Shown here: piece by piece, positions 61,200 through 64,000 of the stretch
Numbering within the stretch: the stretch's first letter is position 1
Layout: each line of letters begins with the position of its first letter
The notes under the pieces: generated by a model
Database searches by the model: none
What the model was told of the DNA's origin: nothing
The model's input: the letters and a program-made list of their open reading frames with translations, nothing else
Position numbers and translations under genes: made by a program
From: Ornithinibacillus bavariensis
Lineage (GTDB): Bacteria > Bacillota > Bacilli > Bacillales > Amphibacillaceae
Length of the DNA: 64,000 bases
NCBI RefSeq assembly: GCF_018333235.1
Contig: NZ_BORP01000006.1
Span: 1-64,000 of the forward strand
Reading direction: 5' to 3'

Positions 61200-61253
61200 G
61201 TTGGGTTTGGCTTTGGATTCAAAATGTTATATTTGACGCTTTTGAGCTAAGGG

Positions 61254-62010
61254 GGCCTATGGAAGGGAGCTATAGGACTATAAGGGCTTGGATTTTGGGT
61301 TAGCTGGCTATTAGGGTGGTGCTATTGGACTGAAAGTACCTAATTTCCGCATTAACTGTCTATTAGAGCAGTTCTATTAGACTAAAATGCATGATTTCTG
61401 TGTTAACTGTCTATTAGAACTGTTCTATTGGACTGAAAGTGACTAATTTCTGCGTGAACTGTCTATTAACGCAGTTCTATTAGACTAAAATGCATGATTT
61501 CTGTGTTAACTGTCTATTAACGCAGTTCTATTAGACTGAAAGTACCTAATTTCCGCATTCACTGTCTATTAGCGCAGTTCTATTGGACTGAAACTGCCTA
61601 ATTTCTGCGTGAACTGTCTATTAGAGCAGTTCTATTAGACTAAAATGCATGATTTCTGCATTAACTGTCTATTAGAACTGTTCTATTGGACTGACAGTGC
61701 ATGATTTCTGCGTGAACTGTCTATTAGAGTGGTTCTATTAGACTGAAAGTACCTAATTTCTGCATTAACTGTCTATTAGAACCATTCTATTGGACTAAAA
61801 TGCATGATTCCCACGTTAACTGTCTATTAGAGCAGTTCTATTAGACTGAGAATGTTGGATTTCGAGTTAGCTGTCTATTAGAGTGGCTCTATTGCACGAT
61901 GAAGGACCAATTCCAGGTTACTTGTCAAATAGAGCATATTCGATTGACTACAGAAGCATGAACTATATGAGGAACACGTCTATCAAAGCAGTTTTACTCA
62001 TCAAAGAATA
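61254..62010. repeat. Tandem array of 51/52-bp repeats, about 14 units in two subtypes
   Basis: The marker CTGTCTATTA (or close variant) begins units at 61304, 61356, 61407, 61459, 61510, 61562, 61614, 61665, 61717, 61769, 61820 and 61871. Decayed copies lie at about 61256, 61921 and 61975. Each unit has two CTATTAGA-like words about 16 bp apart. The linker after them is type A (GACTGAAAGTACCTAATTTC, unit 52 bp) or type B (GACTAAAATGCATGATTTC, unit 51 bp). Units are contiguous with no unique spacers. Central copies are most alike, edge copies degenerate. Mixed 51/52 periods cannot keep one reading frame, so it is non-coding. The function is unknown. Confidence 0.93.
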
Positions 62011-62028
62011 CGCAAGTAAAGTTCTTTA

Positions 62029-62071
62029 TTAAAAATCCCCCTCCAGCACTCACACAACACTGGAGGGGGGT
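62029..62071. terminator. Terminator after acsA
   Basis: Minus strand: CCCCCTCCAGTG, loop, ACTGGAGGGG-type stem closing with GGGGGATTTTT. Strong; it lies between acsA and the array. Confidence 0.88.
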
Positions 62072-62076
62072 TCTTA

Positions 62077-63792
62077 TTATTCTTCTAATGTTGAGGTGTC
62101 ACCAGTCGGTAGTCCAAGCTCCCAAGATTTCAAAAGGCGACGCATGATTTTGCCGCTTCTTGTTTTTGGAATTGAGTCACGCACCTCTATTTCACGTGGT
62201 GCAGCGTGTGCGGCTAACTCTGTTTTAACGAATTTTCGTATGTCTTCCAGTAGCTCTGATGATTCCTCGTAGCCAGGATTCAAGGTAATAAATGCCTTGA
62301 TGATTTCTCCGCGCTGTGGATCTGGTTTACCAATGACACCGGCTTCTGCAACTGCAGGGTGTTCGATTAATTTACTCTCGACCTCAAATGGACCCACGCG
62401 TTCTCCAGATGTATTGATGACATCATCTAGGCGGCCTTGAAACCAGAAATAACCATCTTCATCTCGGTAGGCGCTGTCACCTGAGACATACCACCCATTA
62501 ATAAAATAGCTTTCGTATTTACCTGGGTTATTCCAAATCTGACGCATCATAGATGGCCAGCCTGCTTTAATTGCAAGATTTCCCATTTGGTTCGGTGGGA
62601 TTTCATTTCCTTCATTATCAACTATCGTTGCTTCAATACCTGGTATTGGTTTGCCCATAGAACCTGGACGGATTTCCTCTGACGGTAGGTTGACAATTAA
62701 CTGAGCGCCTGTTTCAGTCATCCACCATGTATCGTGAATTCGTAGATCAAATGCCTTTAATCCCCATGTGATGACCTCCGGATTTAAGGGTTCACCAACA
62801 CTCATAATATGACGAAGTGAAGATAGGTCGAACGTTTTCACTAGGTCCTCTCCTGCACTCACTAGCATCCGTAATGCGGTTGGTGCAGTATACCAGACCG
62901 TTACCTTATTTTTGGCTAAGGTTTCATACCAATCTTCTGGTGTGAAGCGTCCACCACGAATGACATTGGTTACACCATGTAGCCACGGAGCAAAAATTCC
63001 ATAGCTTGTTCCAGTCACCCAGCCTGGGTCAGCAGTACACCAATAGATATCATCCTCTTTTAAATCTAGGACCCATTCACCTGTTGCATAATGTTGGATC
63101 ATGGCATTATGGACATGGTACACACCCTTAGGTTTACCCGTGGACCCAGAGGTGTAATGGAGAAGCATACCATCCTCTAAGTCAACCCATTCGATATCAA
63201 AGGCATCACTTGCATCAGCCATTTCCTTTGTAAAATCAATATATTTACCGGAATCCTCTAGATTCCCACCAACAAGTACAATTTTTTCTAAATTAGGTAA
63301 TTCATCTTGTGGAACCCGTTCTAATAATTCTGGAGTAGTGATAAGCATTCTAGCTTCACTATCCTGCAAGCGATCACGTACTGCTTGCTCCATAAATGCT
63401 TCAAACAATGGACCTGCAATGGCACCAGTTTTTAATATACCGAAGAAGGTAACATAAAACTCTGGACTTCTTGGCATAAATAAAAAAACGCGGTCTCCCT
63501 TATTCACTCCATACTTTTTCAATACATTAGCAAATTGATTACTTTGTTTACTAATTTCCTCAAAAGTCAGTGTTTCTTCTCTTCCAGGTGCAGAGTATAA
63601 TAGAGCAATTTGATCCTTTTTCAACGGATTTTCCGCATGACGATCAATAGCTTCATAGGCAATGTTTACCTTTCCCGTTTCATTCCAGGAAAATTTTTGA
63701 TGAATATCCTCCCACTTAAAGCTAGCCCGCATTTCCTCATACTGTCTTAAATTGTGATTCCCTTTTCTTGCTGGAATTCGTTGCATGTCCAT
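62077..63792 (-). CDS. acsA: Acetyl-CoA synthetase AcsA
   Basis: ATP-dependent acetate activation to acetyl-CoA via acetyl-AMP. 571 aa, near-identical in length to B. subtilis AcsA (572). AMP-binding LLHYTSGSTGKPKGVYHVHN, WWMTETGAQLI, the hinge SGDSAYRDEDGYFWFQGRLD, and catalytic Lys in PKTRSGKIMRRLL near residue 550 (the site usually acetylated by AcuA). It is not at this locus in B. subtilis, so a local rearrangement placed it beside yaaH. A cre site lies 26 bp upstream. Confidence 0.96.
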   Translation of the reverse strand: MDMQRIPARKGNHNLRQYEEMRASFKWEDIHQKFSWNETGKVNIAYEAIDRHAENPLKKDQIALLYSAPGREETLTFEEISKQSNQFANVLKKYGVNKGDRVFLFMPRSPEFYVTFFGILKTGAIAGPLFEAFMEQAVRDRLQDSEARMLITTPELLERVPQDELPNLEKIVLVGGNLEDSGKYIDFTKEMADASDAFDIEWVDLEDGMLLHYTSGSTGKPKGVYHVHNAMIQHYATGEWVLDLKEDDIYWCTADPGWVTGTSYGIFAPWLHGVTNVIRGGRFTPEDWYETLAKNKVTVWYTAPTALRMLVSAGEDLVKTFDLSSLRHIMSVGEPLNPEVITWGLKAFDLRIHDTWWMTETGAQLIVNLPSEEIRPGSMGKPIPGIEATIVDNEGNEIPPNQMGNLAIKAGWPSMMRQIWNNPGKYESYFINGWYVSGDSAYRDEDGYFWFQGRLDDVINTSGERVGPFEVESKLIEHPAVAEAGVIGKPDPQRGEIIKAFITLNPGYEESSELLEDIRKFVKTELAAHAAPREIEVRDSIPKTRSGKIMRRLLKSWELGLPTGDTSTLEE

Positions 63793-63817
63793 CGTATCAC
63801 CTCATACATCAAGATTT

Positions 63818-63831
63818 TGAAACCGATTACA
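63818..63831. promoter_or_regulatory. cre site (CcpA operator) upstream of acsA
   Basis: TGAAACCGATTACA matches the B. subtilis cre consensus TGWAANCGNTNWCA at every defined position. It sits between the acsA ribosome-binding site and the presumed promoter, a roadblock position. acsA is carbon-catabolite repressed in B. subtilis. Confidence 0.85.
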
Positions 63832-63936
63832 TTTCTTAATTGTGAAATATTTAAGTATTATTTTAAAACATTTTATGACAATTTAAAAGAGTTTATTACT
63901 AATTTAATAGAATGTTTTATCAATTAGCTTTATTTA

Positions 63937-63972
63937 ACAAAAAAATCCTCTCTAGTAAAATACTAAAGAGGT
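63937..63972 (-). terminator. Terminator of a gene beyond the right edge
   Basis: Minus strand: CCTCTTTAGTA, loop, TACTAGAGAGG, then ATTTTTTTG. It should end a transcript arriving from outside the window; the last 28 bases hold nothing recognisable. Confidence 0.8.
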
Positions 63973-64000
63973 GTAATACGTTTTCCATTTAATTGATGAT

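Noticed and set aside
61254-62010. CRISPR array
   Set aside because: Units are contiguous, differ from each other throughout, and have no unique spacers; there are no cas genes nearby.
61254-62010. Conserved hairpin in each repeat unit (AACTG...CAGTT)
   Set aside because: It pairs in some units (for example near 61356 and 61459) but is broken without compensation in others (near 61407, 61717, 61769), so no conserved RNA structure is claimed.

Overview
The window is a low-GC Firmicutes chromosome from an endospore-forming member of the Bacillaceae. Gene content and gene order follow the origin-proximal segment of Bacillus subtilis running from yaaH/tadA to lysS and the rRNA operon after it. 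Here the segment is read on the minus strand, so by synteny oriC should lie beyond the right edge and almost every gene is co-oriented with replication. Several proteins differ clearly from B. subtilis, and a halotolerant genus such as Oceanobacillus or Virgibacillus is possible, but the genus cannot be fixed from this sequence alone.

Layout from right to left, in the direction of transcription: acsA under a near-perfect cre site (62.1-63.8 kb); a roughly 0.75 kb tandem array of 51/52-bp repeats (61.25-62.0 kb) beside the spore-cortex lytic gene yaaH (plus strand); tadA, the large SRP RNA, dnaX-ebfC-recR-yaaL-bofA and csfB; yaaO-tmk-darA-yaaR-holB-ricT-yabA-yabB-yazA-rsmI; divergent abrB (plus); metG, tatD, yabE, rnmV, rsmA, yabG. 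Next comes a 5.8 kb block at 34.0-39.8 kb that interrupts the usual yabG-veg junction. It holds an APH-type kinase, a DJ-1/PfpI fusion protein with two membrane proteins, and a two-component system. The conserved order then resumes: veg, sspF, ispE, purR, spoVG, glmU, prs, ctc, pth, fin, mfd, spoVT, yabM, mazG, rqcP, yabP, yabQ, divIC, yabR. After a DinB-family gene and a lone plus-strand tRNA-Met come spoIIE, yabS, yabT, tilS, hprT, ftsH, hslO, a PpiC foldase, cysK, folP, folB, folK, lysS, and the first ~30 nt of a 16S rRNA with two tandem promoters.

Much of the window serves growth and sporulation together: DNA replication and repair (dnaX, holB, tmk, yabA, recR, mfd), translation (lysS, metG, tilS, tadA, rsmA, rsmI, pth, ctc, rqcP), folate, PRPP and UDP-GlcNAc supply, and a dense set of sporulation regulators (abrB, spoVG, spoIIE, fin, csfB, bofA, spoVT, yabG, yabP/Q, sspF, yaaH). 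Readable promoters match what is known in B. subtilis: sigma-H for spoVG, sigma-B for ctc, Spo0A boxes at abrB and spoIIE, and CcpA at acsA.

Relative to B. subtilis, several genes are missing at their usual places: pabB-pabA-pabC, coaX, dusB, ridA, xpaC-yaaN and the tRNA-Glu beside tRNA-Met. yazB is not separate but fused in frame to folK. The least explained structures are the two-subtype 51/52-bp array, the FolK-HTH fusion with a possible internal start, and the accessory block with its helically phased ATCACAA repeats. I see no phage, CRISPR array, intact insertion sequence or clear defence system.
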